Of a stretch of DNA of 64,000 nt, positions 46,911 through 57,217 are shown one piece after another. Origin of the DNA: Pyxidicoccus parkwaysis. GTDB taxonomy: Bacteria > Myxococcota > Myxococcia > Myxococcales > Myxococcaceae. The notes under the pieces were generated by a model that made no database searches, was not told the origin of the DNA, and worked only from the letters and a program-made list of their open reading frames with translations. Location: the NCBI RefSeq assembly GCF_017301735.1, contig NZ_CP071090.1:2408001-2472000 (forward strand), written 5' to 3'. A program made the position numbers and the translations under genes. Position 1 is the stretch's first letter. Each line of letters starts with the position of its first letter.

Positions 46911-48433
46911 TGTTCGTCACGCTGCTGACCGCCGCGCTGCTGTCCCAGGCCCCCGTTCAGGCGGAGCCGCTCCCCCGGCGCTATGCCCTGCTGGTGGGCG
47001 CCAACCAGGGGCTCGGCACGGATGAACCGTTGCGCTTCGCCGACGACGATGCGCGCCGCGTGTTGACGGTGTTCCGCGAGGCGGGCGGCCTCGTCGCGGA
47101 GGACGCTCAGCTCGTCGCGGGCGCGAGCGCGGAGCGGGTGAGGGCTGCGCTGGGCGCACTTCGCGAACGCATGGCCCGCGAGGCCAGCCCGGCGGACCAG
47201 CTCCTCGTCTACGTGTCGAGTCACGCGGACGGAGACTCCCTGCACCTGTCCGGCACCCAGCTCCCCGTGAAGGAGTTGCTCCAGTTCATGGAGCAGTCCC
47301 CCGTGGGCGTGGCGGTGATGTTCATCGACTCGTGCCGTTCCGGAAAGGCCACGCGCGTGAAGGGCCTCCAGCCCGTGGAGGAGCGGGTCGTGCAGTGGTC
47401 GGCCCCCGCCATCCAGGGCCGCGTCATCGTCACCTCCTCGAGCGCGGATGAGCTGTCCCAGGAGTCCGATGACATCCAGGGCTCGTTCTTCACGCAACAC
47501 CTGCTGGCGGGGCTGCGCGGCGCGGGAGACATCTCGCGCGACGGCCGCGTCACGCTGCAGGAGGCCTATACGTATGCGTATGGGCGCACGGTGGAGTCCA
47601 CGCTCCTCTCGCGCGCCGGCAGCCAACACCCGGCCTTTCTCTTCGACCTGAAAGGGCAGGGCGAGCTGGTCCTCACCGCACCTGTCTCCGCGTCCAGCCG
47701 GCTCATCATCACCGTGCCCGAGCCCGGCGAGTGGGTGGTGGCCTCGGAGGAGGGCGGGGAGGTGCTGGGCGTCTTCTCCAAGGGCAACGGGTCGGTGATG
47801 CTCGCGGTGCCACCGGGCGGCTACCGCCTGCGCTCGCGTCGCGATGACTCCTGGCTGGAGACGCGTGTCACCGTGCCGGCGCGCGGCGTGATGAGGGTGG
47901 GTGCGGCGCAGCTCCGTCAGGGAACGCTCCTCGCCATGCGGGAGAAGGGCCCACGGCCGTGGCGCGGCAGCCTGCACCTGGGAGCCACACTCGCGAACGG
48001 GACGAGCAGCCACTTCTCCACGGCCCTCGGCATGCAGGCGCTGACCGTGCTGCGCGGTCCTTCCGAGCAGGGCTTCTTCAATGCCTTCTCCGCGATGGCG
48101 GCGTGGCGGAGCAGCAACGCCCGGAAGCTCGAGGCTCTCCGGCAGCGCGAGTACGAGCTTCGCCTCGGATTGGGGCATCGCCTGCAGGGACAGGAGGCTG
48201 CCATCGTCTTCGGACCGGAGGTGGGCGCGCTCCTCTTCGACCAGCGGGGCGGTGGTGTCTCCGGCTCGGGCTTCACGCCCTACGGTGGCGTGGGCGGCTC
48301 GGTGTGGCTCGCGCTGGGCCGCGTGTCGCTGGTGCTCAGCGGCACGGTGGGGGCCGCGGGCATTCCCGAGGAGGCGGGCACGCGGCTCGCCCTGCGCCTC
48401 AACGGCGGCGCGGGCCTGGGCTGGAGTTTTTGA
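46907..48433 (+). CDS. Exported caspase-like (peptidase C14) protein
   Basis: 508 residues from ATG 46907, overlapping the anti-sigma stop. Signal peptide MMFVTLLTAALLSQAPVQA. Caspase domain about 24-260: RYALLVGANQGLG, FADDDARRVL, catalytic His in VYVSSHADGD (H106), catalytic Cys in MFIDSCRSGK (C143), and VIVTSSSADELS. The C-terminal 240 residues are beta-rich with glycine-aromatic alternation, ending WSF, consistent with a small outer-membrane beta-barrel or sandwich. It would act in the periplasm or at the outer membrane, which is unusual for a caspase homologue. The operon context suggests that it reports to or is controlled by the ECF/anti-sigma pair. Confidence 0.88.
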   Translation: MMFVTLLTAALLSQAPVQAEPLPRRYALLVGANQGLGTDEPLRFADDDARRVLTVFREAGGLVAEDAQLVAGASAERVRAALGALRERMAREASPADQLLVYVSSHADGDSLHLSGTQLPVKELLQFMEQSPVGVAVMFIDSCRSGKATRVKGLQPVEERVVQWSAPAIQGRVIVTSSSADELSQESDDIQGSFFTQHLLAGLRGAGDISRDGRVTLQEAYTYAYGRTVESTLLSRAGSQHPAFLFDLKGQGELVLTAPVSASSRLIITVPEPGEWVVASEEGGEVLGVFSKGNGSVMLAVPPGGYRLRSRRDDSWLETRVTVPARGVMRVGAAQLRQGTLLAMREKGPRPWRGSLHLGATLANGTSSHFSTALGMQALTVLRGPSEQGFFNAFSAMAAWRSSNARKLEALRQREYELRLGLGHRLQGQEAAIVFGPEVGALLFDQRGGGVSGSGFTPYGGVGGSVWLALGRVSLVLSGTVGAAGIPEEAGTRLALRLNGGAGLGWSF

Positions 48434-48442
48434 GCGCCCCGA

Positions 48443-48470
48443 GGTTCCCAGCGAAAAAGTGTCGCGTGTC
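48443..48470 (+). promoter_or_regulatory. Predicted ECF sigma-dependent promoter (lipoprotein gene)
   Basis: GGTTCCCA-N12-CGCGTGTC, matching 45529-45556 at all 16 defined positions and in spacing, although the N12 sequences differ. It starts ten bases after the caspase stop and 36 bp before the lipoprotein ATG. Confidence 0.65.
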
Positions 48471-48506
48471 CAACGCGTACACGTTTCGTCACTGCCCGGA
48501 GCTTCG

Positions 48507-50324
48507 ATGGCAACCCCGTTGTTCCCCTTTCGTTCGCGTTCCGCACGCCACCTCATCTCCTGGAGCTTGCTGACGCTCCTCGGTTGCGGAGACCTCTCCA
48601 ATGGAGACCCGCCGCCTGTAGACCTGCCGCCGGCCGACGCGCTCATCCTCGACATCAACGGTGCGCGGGACACGGACTACGTTCGCGGCACGTTGCTCAT
48701 CGACGTGCAGGCCACCGGTGCCACTCCCGACAAGGTGGAGTTGCTTCGCGACGGCACGGCCTTCGTCACGCTCGTCCCTCCCTTCGAGTACACGTGGGAC
48801 ACCGTCGACCTGCCGGAGAGCTCCTACCGCATCACCGCTCGTGCCGTGTGGAAGGGCCGCACCTTCGAGAGCCCTGTCCACACCGTCGTGGTGGACCGCA
48901 CCGCGCCGAAGGTCGTGCAGACGTCGCCATCCGGCACCAACGTCTCCATCAAGGAAGGCAGTGAGCTGAAGGTCCGCTTCTCCGAGCCGATGCTGGCGTC
49001 AAGCGTGCCGGACGACACGTTCATCGGCGAGGACATCTCCTTCAGGGGAGCCCTCTCGCAGGACGGACAGGAGCTGACGGCGAGCCAGTCTGCCCATGCC
49101 CCCAGCACGCCGAAGATGTCCCTGAACCTCGAAGGGCTCACCGACCTGGCGGGCAACCCGGTGGACTCGCCTGGAGGGAAGCCGACGCTGGACTGGATCT
49201 GGACGCTGCCGGCCTTCCTTACGTACCAGGTCGATGGAGCCCTGGATGATTACAGGACGGTGAAGGAGGGTGTCGCGCTCGCGGTCGGTGCGGACGGGGC
49301 CCTGCTGGCCGCCTACAGCGCCGACGACGGCTCATCGGGGAGCGAGGCCCTCATCGTGCGGCGCTGGACCGGTTCGGGCTGGGAGATGGTCGGCACACCG
49401 GTTCCAACCAGCGTTCCTTCGGAGGTGAAGGTGACGGTGCGCAACCCGCTCCTGGTGGTGGGCGCGGACGGGAACCCGGTGGTGGCGTTCATCCGAGGGT
49501 ACAAAGAAGCGTCCTTGGACTCGCTCGCGGTCGTTCGCTGGGATGGCGCTCAATGGAGGCCGGTGTGGGATCTTTACCTGTCTCCCGACAGGCCGAGGAT
49601 ATACGGCGCGGCCCTGGTCGTGGACCGCAAGGGGCGGCTCGTGACCGCGTGGGCCGGTCTCGATGGTGTCCAGGTCTTGCGCCTGGAAGTGTACGGTCCG
49701 AACCAGCTGGGTCATTTCCAGCGGGCGACGTACGAAGGGCAGGGACGCATCTCCGAGCAGTCGCCCACGCTGGTGGTCGACGCGGACAACCGCCCCATCG
49801 TCGCCTGGGCCGAGTCGGAGCAGTCAGCCGCCGCCGACCTGTACGTTCGCCGGTGGAACGGCAGCGATTGGGAAGCGCTGGGAGGGAAGCTCGCGGGCCC
49901 CACCACGCCGGGGATGAGCGTGCGGTCCCCGTCGCTCATCGTTTCCAAGGACAACCAGCCCCAGCTCGTCTGGAGCGTACAGCCCGACGCCTCCGTCCAG
50001 ACGGAGGCGCGGGCCTACGTCGCCACCTGGTCGGGCACGAGCTGGAGCACGGCCCCGCTGAATCCGTCGAACTCCGGCGATGTGGAGAGGCGAGGGGCGG
50101 TCGCCGCGCTCACGCCCGAGGGCGACTCGCTGTTCGCCTGGTCGGGCGGGGGCCAGAGCTCCGACATCTACGTGGCGTGGAACCGGTCCGGAACTTCAGG
50201 GGCCGTGGACACCGTGGGCAACCACAGCACCGGCCCGCTGTCCCTGGTGTCGGATGCACGCGGCCGGCCCGCGTTGGCCTGGCAGTCCGGCAGCGATGTC
50301 TACGTCACGTGGCCGAACCAGTGA
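48507..50324 (+). CDS. Lipoprotein with Ig-like domains and propeller-like repeats
   Basis: 605 residues from ATG 48507 with GGAG upstream; the longer open frame upstream is a shadow of the caspase gene. Lipoprotein signal ends LLTLLGCGD. Then two Ig-like domains: a first (about 45-120) and a Big_5/SbsA-like second (PKVVQTSPSGTNVSIKEGSE, LTDLAGNPVD). Residues 250-605 carry four or more repeats of the type LVVDADNRPIVAWAE with RRWNGSDWEALGG, a surface beta-propeller. Predicted target of the neighbouring ECF sigma. Function unknown; likely cell-surface adhesion or sensing. Confidence 0.8.
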   Translation: MATPLFPFRSRSARHLISWSLLTLLGCGDLSNGDPPPVDLPPADALILDINGARDTDYVRGTLLIDVQATGATPDKVELLRDGTAFVTLVPPFEYTWDTVDLPESSYRITARAVWKGRTFESPVHTVVVDRTAPKVVQTSPSGTNVSIKEGSELKVRFSEPMLASSVPDDTFIGEDISFRGALSQDGQELTASQSAHAPSTPKMSLNLEGLTDLAGNPVDSPGGKPTLDWIWTLPAFLTYQVDGALDDYRTVKEGVALAVGADGALLAAYSADDGSSGSEALIVRRWTGSGWEMVGTPVPTSVPSEVKVTVRNPLLVVGADGNPVVAFIRGYKEASLDSLAVVRWDGAQWRPVWDLYLSPDRPRIYGAALVVDRKGRLVTAWAGLDGVQVLRLEVYGPNQLGHFQRATYEGQGRISEQSPTLVVDADNRPIVAWAESEQSAAADLYVRRWNGSDWEALGGKLAGPTTPGMSVRSPSLIVSKDNQPQLVWSVQPDASVQTEARAYVATWSGTSWSTAPLNPSNSGDVERRGAVAALTPEGDSLFAWSGGGQSSDIYVAWNRSGTSGAVDTVGNHSTGPLSLVSDARGRPALAWQSGSDVYVTWPNQ

Positions 50325-50386
50325 AACAGCCGCAGGGCCGTGTCGGTACACGCACGGCCCCGCGAGGTCTCACGGCGTGAAGCGCC

Positions 50387-53305
50387 TCACGGCGAGACGC
50401 GGCCCAGGAAGAGGTCCTTGCCGCCCGCGCTCGTGAGGCCGGGCAGGGAGCCCATCGTCCCACCCACGAGGTACACGCCGTTGCCGGTGCGCGCCGCCGC
50501 GCCCAGCGCCACCTCGTCCGCCGCCGAGCCCAGGTGCTGCGTCCACCCGCGCGTGCCGTCGCTCGTGTACTGCGCGAGGTACGCGTCGAAGCCGCCCGCG
50601 TAGCCGGTGCCCATCGCGCCGGTGCTCGAGCCCGCGAGGTACACGGTGCCCGTGGAGTCCGTGGCCACGCCATAGCCGAACTCATCCGCGGCGGTGCCGA
50701 GCTGCCGGGCCCAGAGGCGGTCTCCCGCGCTCGTCCAGCGCGCCACGAAGGCGTCCGAGCCGCCCTGGTTGTCGTACGCCAGCGAGCCCGTGGTGGAGCC
50801 TCCGACGACGAGGGCGCCCGTGCCATCCACCTCCACGTCCTGGCCAACGTCATTGCCCGTGCTGCCCCACTGGCGAACCCACGTCAGCGTGCCGGTGGCG
50901 CTGTACTTCGCGAGGAACATGTCCTGGCCGCCGCTGCTGGCCGCGCCCTGCAGCGTGCCGCCCGTGACGCCCGTCACGTAGACATTGCCGCCGGAGTCCG
51001 CCGCCACGCCGTACGCGGCGTCGTCCGAGGACGTGCCCAGCATGCGCACCCACAGCAGCGCGCCCGCGGCGCTGTACTTCGCGACGAAGGCGTCCTTCAT
51101 CCCCGCATTGGTGCCCTGGAGCGAGCCCGTGGTGTAGCCCGCGACGACGAAGTCCGTGCCGTCCGTGGCCACCGCGCGCACCGAGTCCTCGGCGGCCGTG
51201 CCCAACATGCGCACCCACTCGCGCGTGCCGAGCGCGTTGTACTTCGCGACGAAGCCGTCACTGGTGCCTCCGACGTATGCCTCGTCCGCGAGGCCGCTCG
51301 TCGCGTTGCCGCCCATGACCACTCCCGTCGTGGTGGCCGCCACGCCGTACGCGTGCTCGTCACCCGCGGCGCCCAGCTGCCGGCCCCAGTCCCGCGTGCC
51401 CGACGCGCTGTAGTGCCGAATCACCGCGTCGCGGCCGCCCTGGTTGTCGTAGTCGAACGCGCCCAGCGAGTAGCCCACCACGTACGCGCCGCCGTTCGGG
51501 TCCGCCGTCACGCCGTAGCCGTACTCGTCCGAGGACGTGCCCGTCTGCTGCTGCCACAGCACGTTGCCGCCCGAGGGAGGCGGGGGCGTCGTCGTGCAGC
51601 GCTCCAGCGCGCCCTTGTCCGGCCCGCTGCCGCAGTAGGTGGCGCCCGTGTTGTTCAGCGCGCTGTCCACCGCGGGCGACGTCGCCATGAGCGACAAGTC
51701 TCCCGAGGACTCCTGCGTGAAGACGGGCGAGGCGATGGAGCTCGTCGGGTCTCGCATCGCCAGTCCGCCAATGGCGCACGCGCTGCTGCGCCAGCCGGCC
51801 AGGTCCTTCTCGCCCTGGGAGAAGTCACAGGTGAGGTGCGCGCCGGAGCCGTCCGTATGGGAGTACAGGTTGCCGTCGGACTCGAAGTTCGAGAGGTAGT
51901 GCCCGTCCACCACCAGCCACCGGGAGCCGGGCGCGGACAGCGAGACGACGTTGTTCCAGAAGTCCATGTTGCGCACCGTCCACCCCGCGCCGGAGACGAC
52001 GACACCCATGCGGCCCGCGTTGGAGATGGTGTTGTTGAAGAAGTCGCCACCCTCCAGGCGCTGGACGTACATGGCCGTGCCGGCGGTGCTGGTGTTGCCG
52101 CAGCCCTTCTCGCCCCAGTAGAGGTGGTGGAAGCGGGTGTGCTCGACGACGATGTTGGACACGCCGTCGGTGGCGCTGTTGCCCACGCCCAGGCCCATGC
52201 AGGCGTCGGAGATTTCGGAGTCCTCCACTCGGATGCCCTGGGCGTTGAAGTGGAAGATGGCGGTGCCGCCGTTGCGGAGCGTGCCGCTGCTGTCCTTGGA
52301 GGCGCGGAAGCTGTGGTAGCGCTCGCGGCGCAGGGTGATGAAGTCGCAGTCCTTGATGTCCGCGGCCTCCTCCACGACGCCGTAGTTGGCGGGGCTGGTG
52401 AACATGTCGTTGTCCTCCAGCGTGATGTCCGCGGGCCGCGCGCCGGGCGTGTAGCCGTAGAGCGGGCCGGCGCACTGGAGGCCGTCGCCGGTGTTGTCGT
52501 GGATGCTGTTGCCCTTCACCAGCACCGCGCTCGAGTCCGACAGCACGACGATGCCGTGGCCGTCATCGCGCTCGCGACAGTAGCGGCGCAGGACGTTGGA
52601 GGCGTCGTACTCGGGCTTGCAGAAGCTGCCAGCGGAGCAGTCCGCGTGCGTGGTGCAGGCGACGCCCCGGGCGCTGCCGGCGGTGTGCTCGAGGGTGTTG
52701 CGAATCTCGTTGCCCTGGATGAGGACGTACTGCGCCTTCACGTTGAGCGCGTCGAGTGAGGCGTCGCGCACCAGGCTGTTGCGCAGCGTCAGGTGGTCCG
52801 AGCGGAAGAGCACGGTGTGCGTCCGCGCAAAGCGGCCGTCCAGCTCCAGGCCGTCGACAATCCAGTAGCGCCGGTTGAGGTTGAAGATGGGCGCGCTGCC
52901 GTTGCCCTTGAGCACGGGCTTCGCTTCACCCGGAGCGCCGCGAATGGTCAGCGGCGCGGCGGCCGTGCCATCCAGCGCCGACGCCGAGGCGAGGTCCACC
53001 TGCACGGCGTCATAGGTGCCCGCGTGGACGTAGACGGTGGAACCGGCAGGCAGGCCGCGCACCGCTCGCACCACCGAGCGCCAGGGGCGGGCGGCGCTGC
53101 CATCACCGGTGGAGTCGTTGCCGGCCGTGCTGACGTGAACCACCTTGTCCGCCGGCGACACGTAGCTGGCATACGCATTCTGAGACTGCACGGTGGCCGC
53201 GCTACGGCGGTCTCCGGCGACGATGTCCTTGCTGATGGCCGCGGGGGCCTGGGAGGCAAGCGACAACACCGCGAGCGCGAAACTCCGCGCCACATTCCCA
53301 CGCAT
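50387..53305 (-). CDS. Secreted parallel beta-helix protein with C-terminal SBBP repeats
   Basis: 972 residues with a Sec signal (ARSFALAVLSLASQAPAA). Residues about 55-600 form a right-handed beta-helix of the pectate-lyase/DUF1565 type: VHVSTAGNDSTGDGSAARPW, TIRGAPGEAKPVLKG, YWIVDGLELDGR, DHLTLRNSLV, VLIQGNEIRNT. Residues about 620-972 are tandem SBBP (seven-bladed propeller) repeats of roughly 50 residues with G(V/A)TADPNGG-AYVVGYS and DAFVAKYSAAGALLWVRMLG. Probably an extracellular polysaccharide-binding or -cleaving protein; catalytic residues cannot be assigned. Confidence 0.85.
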   Translation of the reverse strand: MRGNVARSFALAVLSLASQAPAAISKDIVAGDRRSAATVQSQNAYASYVSPADKVVHVSTAGNDSTGDGSAARPWRSVVRAVRGLPAGSTVYVHAGTYDAVQVDLASASALDGTAAAPLTIRGAPGEAKPVLKGNGSAPIFNLNRRYWIVDGLELDGRFARTHTVLFRSDHLTLRNSLVRDASLDALNVKAQYVLIQGNEIRNTLEHTAGSARGVACTTHADCSAGSFCKPEYDASNVLRRYCRERDDGHGIVVLSDSSAVLVKGNSIHDNTGDGLQCAGPLYGYTPGARPADITLEDNDMFTSPANYGVVEEAADIKDCDFITLRRERYHSFRASKDSSGTLRNGGTAIFHFNAQGIRVEDSEISDACMGLGVGNSATDGVSNIVVEHTRFHHLYWGEKGCGNTSTAGTAMYVQRLEGGDFFNNTISNAGRMGVVVSGAGWTVRNMDFWNNVVSLSAPGSRWLVVDGHYLSNFESDGNLYSHTDGSGAHLTCDFSQGEKDLAGWRSSACAIGGLAMRDPTSSIASPVFTQESSGDLSLMATSPAVDSALNNTGATYCGSGPDKGALERCTTTPPPPSGGNVLWQQQTGTSSDEYGYGVTADPNGGAYVVGYSLGAFDYDNQGGRDAVIRHYSASGTRDWGRQLGAAGDEHAYGVAATTTGVVMGGNATSGLADEAYVGGTSDGFVAKYNALGTREWVRMLGTAAEDSVRAVATDGTDFVVAGYTTGSLQGTNAGMKDAFVAKYSAAGALLWVRMLGTSSDDAAYGVAADSGGNVYVTGVTGGTLQGAASSGGQDMFLAKYSATGTLTWVRQWGSTGNDVGQDVEVDGTGALVVGGSTTGSLAYDNQGGSDAFVARWTSAGDRLWARQLGTAADEFGYGVATDSTGTVYLAGSSTGAMGTGYAGGFDAYLAQYTSDGTRGWTQHLGSAADEVALGAAARTGNGVYLVGGTMGSLPGLTSAGGKDLFLGRVSP

Positions 53306-53509
53306 TCGGAACTCCCGTTCGTTTTGTTAACTGGAGGATGAAGCGAGGCCAGGGTGTCACCGACCCACCGGTTGATTCCATGTAGGGACCGGCGAGGCGT
53401 GGAGGCGTTCGATGGCCCGGGAGGAGCGCGAGCAGGCGTGATTTCGGAGCGTCGTCCCGCGGGGCTGGGGCGCACGCGTCGCGATGGAGCGGGTGGCTAA
53501 TTTGCCCGC

Positions 53510-53929
53510 ATGGAAAGGCCGGCCATCCGGTGGGCCCGGAACATCGCGGCGGTGTTGGAGCGCGCGCTCGCGCTGGCCATCCTCGCCGCGGTCATCGTGT
53601 TCGCCTGGAAGAGCGTGCGGGTAATGTGGCCCATGGACTGGGGGAGCACGGACACGCTCTACGAGGCCATCTACCGGGTGCTCCTGCTGGTCATCGGCGT
53701 CGAGCTGGCACGCACGCTGGTGACGCACGACATGGTCGCGATTCTCGAGCTCCTCGCGTTCGTCATCGCGCGCAAGATGCTCAAGCCCGACCTGCCGGCG
53801 CTCGACATCCTCCTGAGCACCCTGGGCTTCTTCCTGCTGCTGATTGCACGCAGGTTCCTCACCTGGCCCGAGGAGCGCCCGCAGCCACCCGAGTCAGGAG
53901 GGACGAAGGGTGGGGCGCCTTCGGGTTGA
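53510..53929 (+). CDS. PsiE-like small membrane protein
   Basis: 139 residues with four hydrophobic helices (ALALAILAAVIVFAWKS, AIYRVLLLVIGVELAR, VAILELLAFVIARKML, ILLSTLGFFLLLIA). The segment ELARTLVTHDMVAILELLAF followed by VIARKML is typical of the PsiE family (PF06146), phosphate-starvation-inducible proteins of unknown role. Stand-alone, convergent with the phosphatase gene. Confidence 0.78.
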   Translation: MERPAIRWARNIAAVLERALALAILAAVIVFAWKSVRVMWPMDWGSTDTLYEAIYRVLLLVIGVELARTLVTHDMVAILELLAFVIARKMLKPDLPALDILLSTLGFFLLLIARRFLTWPEERPQPPESGGTKGGAPSG

Positions 53930-53939
53930 AGTGACATCA

Positions 53940-54010
53940 GCAACCCGGTGGCAAATGAATCTCACCTGTTGGGCGGCATTCGCAGCCCGGTGGCAAATGA
54001 ACCTCACTTG
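53940..54010. repeat. 29-bp imperfect direct repeat at the 3' end of the phosphatase gene
   Basis: gcaacccggtggcaaatgaa and gcagcccggtggcaaatgaa start two copies at 53940-53968 and 53982-54010 (four mismatches overall). The second copy includes the stop codon of the phosphatase gene, so the first looks like a small duplication of that 3' end. Confidence 0.6.
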
Positions 54011-55620
54011 CCGGTGAGCACCTCCGCGCGCGGCTTGCCCTCCGCGGACGCGGGCATCCCCATCTCCAGCAGTGCGGACAGCGTGGACGCCACGTCCACG
54101 GGGTCCATCTCCGTCAGGTACGTGCCGGGCTTGATGCCCTTGCCCGCGAAGACAACGGGCACCTGCGAGTCATACGAGTACGGCGTGCCGTGGCTCGTGC
54201 CCTCCGCGTCCGCGTAGAGCAGGACGAAGGGCTTGAGCAGGTACAGCACGTCTCCGCTGCGCTCCGGAAAGTAGCCCTTGCGCAGCGGCCCGAGCTGCCC
54301 CGCGACATCCGGCGCGCTGAAGAGGTCATCCCTCGCCACCGCCGTCACCACCGCCGGCTGCTTCGCCAGCCATGCCGCCGCCGCGCGCCGCACCGCCGCG
54401 CCGTCCACCTTGCCGCCCTCCAGCGACTTGCCGGAGAGGTACACGTCCAGCTCCTCCACCGTGGCCGTCACGTCGTCGCCGAACTGCTTGCGCAGCTCCT
54501 GCGTCAGCGCCTGCGACAGCGCCCCCGGACTCACTCGCTGCGCCGGCAGGCCCTGCGCCGCCCACTGCTCGGGCGCAGCCGCGCCGCCGTGGTCCGCCGT
54601 CAGCACAATGACCAGGTTGCCCCGGCCTCCCGCCGCGCGCTCGGCCGCCGCGATGAGGTCTCCCAGCGCCTTGTCCAGCCGCAGCAGCGTGTCCTGCATC
54701 TCCCACGAGTACGGGCCGAACTCGTGGAACGTCAGGTCCGTCCCGCTGATGCTCACCGCGAGCAGATCCGGCACGTCGTCCTGCCCCAGTCCTTCACCGA
54801 CGAGCGCCGCCTTCGCCGCCTCCACCAGCAGCTCGTGCGAGTACGGCGACACGCCGAAGGCCCGGTAGAACGTCAGCCCCGGCGACGGCAGTCCTCCGTC
54901 CAGCGGATGCGGGAAGGTGCGGCCCAGGCCATACGACTCCGCCTCGTAGGGCCGGTCATCCTCGCCCACGTACTCCGAGCGCGGGCGCGACAGCTCCCAC
55001 TTCTTCCCGAAGTAGGACTCCGGAATCTTGCGCGCGTTGAGTTCCTTCACCCACGCGGGGAACTCCTTCGTGTACCAGGTGCCCGACACGAACTTCCCCA
55101 CGTTGTCGTCGAACCACCACGCCTGTCCGAGCCGCCCCGCCAGGGCGATGGCCGCGCGCGATTTGAGCGACACCGCCACAGCCTTGCCTCGCTCCTGCGT
55201 GGCCACCCGGAGCCGGTCCGCCAGCGTCTCCACCTGGAGGTTGGCCGGGCTGGCGTCCTGCCCCGGCGCCAGCGGCACCTCCAGCACCGGGTGCGCCGGG
55301 TCCATGAAGGAGTTCACCGGCTTCGCGGTGGCTCGGTCGACCCACCGGTTGTCGGTGATTCCATGCCGCCACGGGTTGGCCCCCGTGGAGAGCGTGGTGT
55401 GTCCCGGCGCGGTGCGGCACTTGGCGTAGCCATAGCGCGCGTACGGGTAGAAGGCGCCCGCGTTGAGCAGTTGCCCAAGGCCACCCTGGAGCCGGGGCCG
55501 GTTGCGCAGCAGCACGTCGCTGCCGAGCGCATCCACGGTGATGAACAGCGTGAGCCGCGGCGGCTTCGCCGAAGCGGGCAGGGCGGCCAGGAGCGTCACC
55601 AACACGAGCGCGCGAATCAT
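54004..55620 (-). CDS. Exported alkaline-phosphatase-superfamily phosphodiesterase
   Basis: 538 residues from ATG 55620, chosen because the signal peptide MIRALVLVTLLAALPASA starts there. Superfamily motifs: LFITVDALGSDVL (metal Asp), the Thr nucleophile in CRTAPGHTTLSTGANPWRHG, VSISGTDLTFHEFGP (Asp/His), VLTADHGGAAAPE (Asp/His), and a late TSHGTPYSYDSQVPVVF with the last His. It resembles PafA and type I phosphodiesterase/nucleotide pyrophosphatase enzymes. It should hydrolyse phosphate mono- or diesters in the periplasm. The neighbouring PsiE-like gene hints at phosphate metabolism. Confidence 0.9.
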   Translation of the reverse strand: MIRALVLVTLLAALPASAKPPRLTLFITVDALGSDVLLRNRPRLQGGLGQLLNAGAFYPYARYGYAKCRTAPGHTTLSTGANPWRHGITDNRWVDRATAKPVNSFMDPAHPVLEVPLAPGQDASPANLQVETLADRLRVATQERGKAVAVSLKSRAAIALAGRLGQAWWFDDNVGKFVSGTWYTKEFPAWVKELNARKIPESYFGKKWELSRPRSEYVGEDDRPYEAESYGLGRTFPHPLDGGLPSPGLTFYRAFGVSPYSHELLVEAAKAALVGEGLGQDDVPDLLAVSISGTDLTFHEFGPYSWEMQDTLLRLDKALGDLIAAAERAAGGRGNLVIVLTADHGGAAAPEQWAAQGLPAQRVSPGALSQALTQELRKQFGDDVTATVEELDVYLSGKSLEGGKVDGAAVRRAAAAWLAKQPAVVTAVARDDLFSAPDVAGQLGPLRKGYFPERSGDVLYLLKPFVLLYADAEGTSHGTPYSYDSQVPVVFAGKGIKPGTYLTEMDPVDVASTLSALLEMGMPASAEGKPRAEVLTGK

Positions 55621-55718
55621 TCGTATTAGAAGCTGCCCTGTCGGCACGGTGGGAAGCAACCAACATTCCGCGCGACTGCTTGGACGCCGAACACCGCCCT
55701 GTTACGGTCGAAGACCTC

Positions 55719-56147
55719 ATGGTCGAGGCCCGGCTTCGCGTCATCTACGGCGACACCGATCAAATGGGTGTCGTCTACTACGCGAACTATTTCCGCTACT
55801 TCGAGTTCGCCCGCAGCGAGTACTTCCGCTCGATGGGCGGCAGCTACGCCGAATTGGAGCGCTCCGGCACGCAGCTCCCCGTCGTGGAGGCGAGCTGCCA
55901 GTACCGCGCCCCGGCCCGCTACGACGACCTGATTGTCATCCGCCCCACGGTGAGCGAGTTGCGCCGCGCGTCCATCGTGTTCACCTACGAGCTTTTCCGT
56001 GAAGGGGAGCCGCGCACGCTGCTGTGCACCGGCCGTACCCTGCACGCCTGCGTGGGGCGCGACGGCAAGCCCACCCGCATGCCGGACGTCATGCGCCGGC
56101 TGCTGACAACCTCGGAGCCTTCCCAGGGCTCCTCCACTTCCACCTGA
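55719..56147 (+). CDS. YbgC/FadM-type acyl-CoA thioesterase
   Basis: 142 residues from ATG 55719; a TTG at 55680 would add 13 residues. Hot-dog fold signature VIYGDTDQMGVVYYANYFRY then FEFARSEYF with the catalytic Asp. Such thioesterases cleave acyl-CoA or act on 4-hydroxybenzoyl-CoA-like substrates, often near the Tol-Pal or lipid genes. Here it lies 29 bp before glpX in the same direction. Exact substrate unknown. Confidence 0.9.
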   Translation: MVEARLRVIYGDTDQMGVVYYANYFRYFEFARSEYFRSMGGSYAELERSGTQLPVVEASCQYRAPARYDDLIVIRPTVSELRRASIVFTYELFREGEPRTLLCTGRTLHACVGRDGKPTRMPDVMRRLLTTSEPSQGSSTST

Positions 56148-56176
56148 ATCTTCAGGAACACCCAAGGAGCACAGAC

Positions 56177-57142
<966 letters not shown>

Positions 57143-57217
57143 GCTTCTCGGCCACACCCCCCACGCTGTCTCAACCGTCGTGCGCAACGCGCACGCAATC
57201 CGGAGACGGAGTCACCC

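Noticed and set aside
48081..48506. Longer start for the lipoprotein gene at 48507
   Set aside because: The extension overlaps the caspase gene in another frame and has no signal peptide; the lipoprotein signal and GGAG support ATG 48507.
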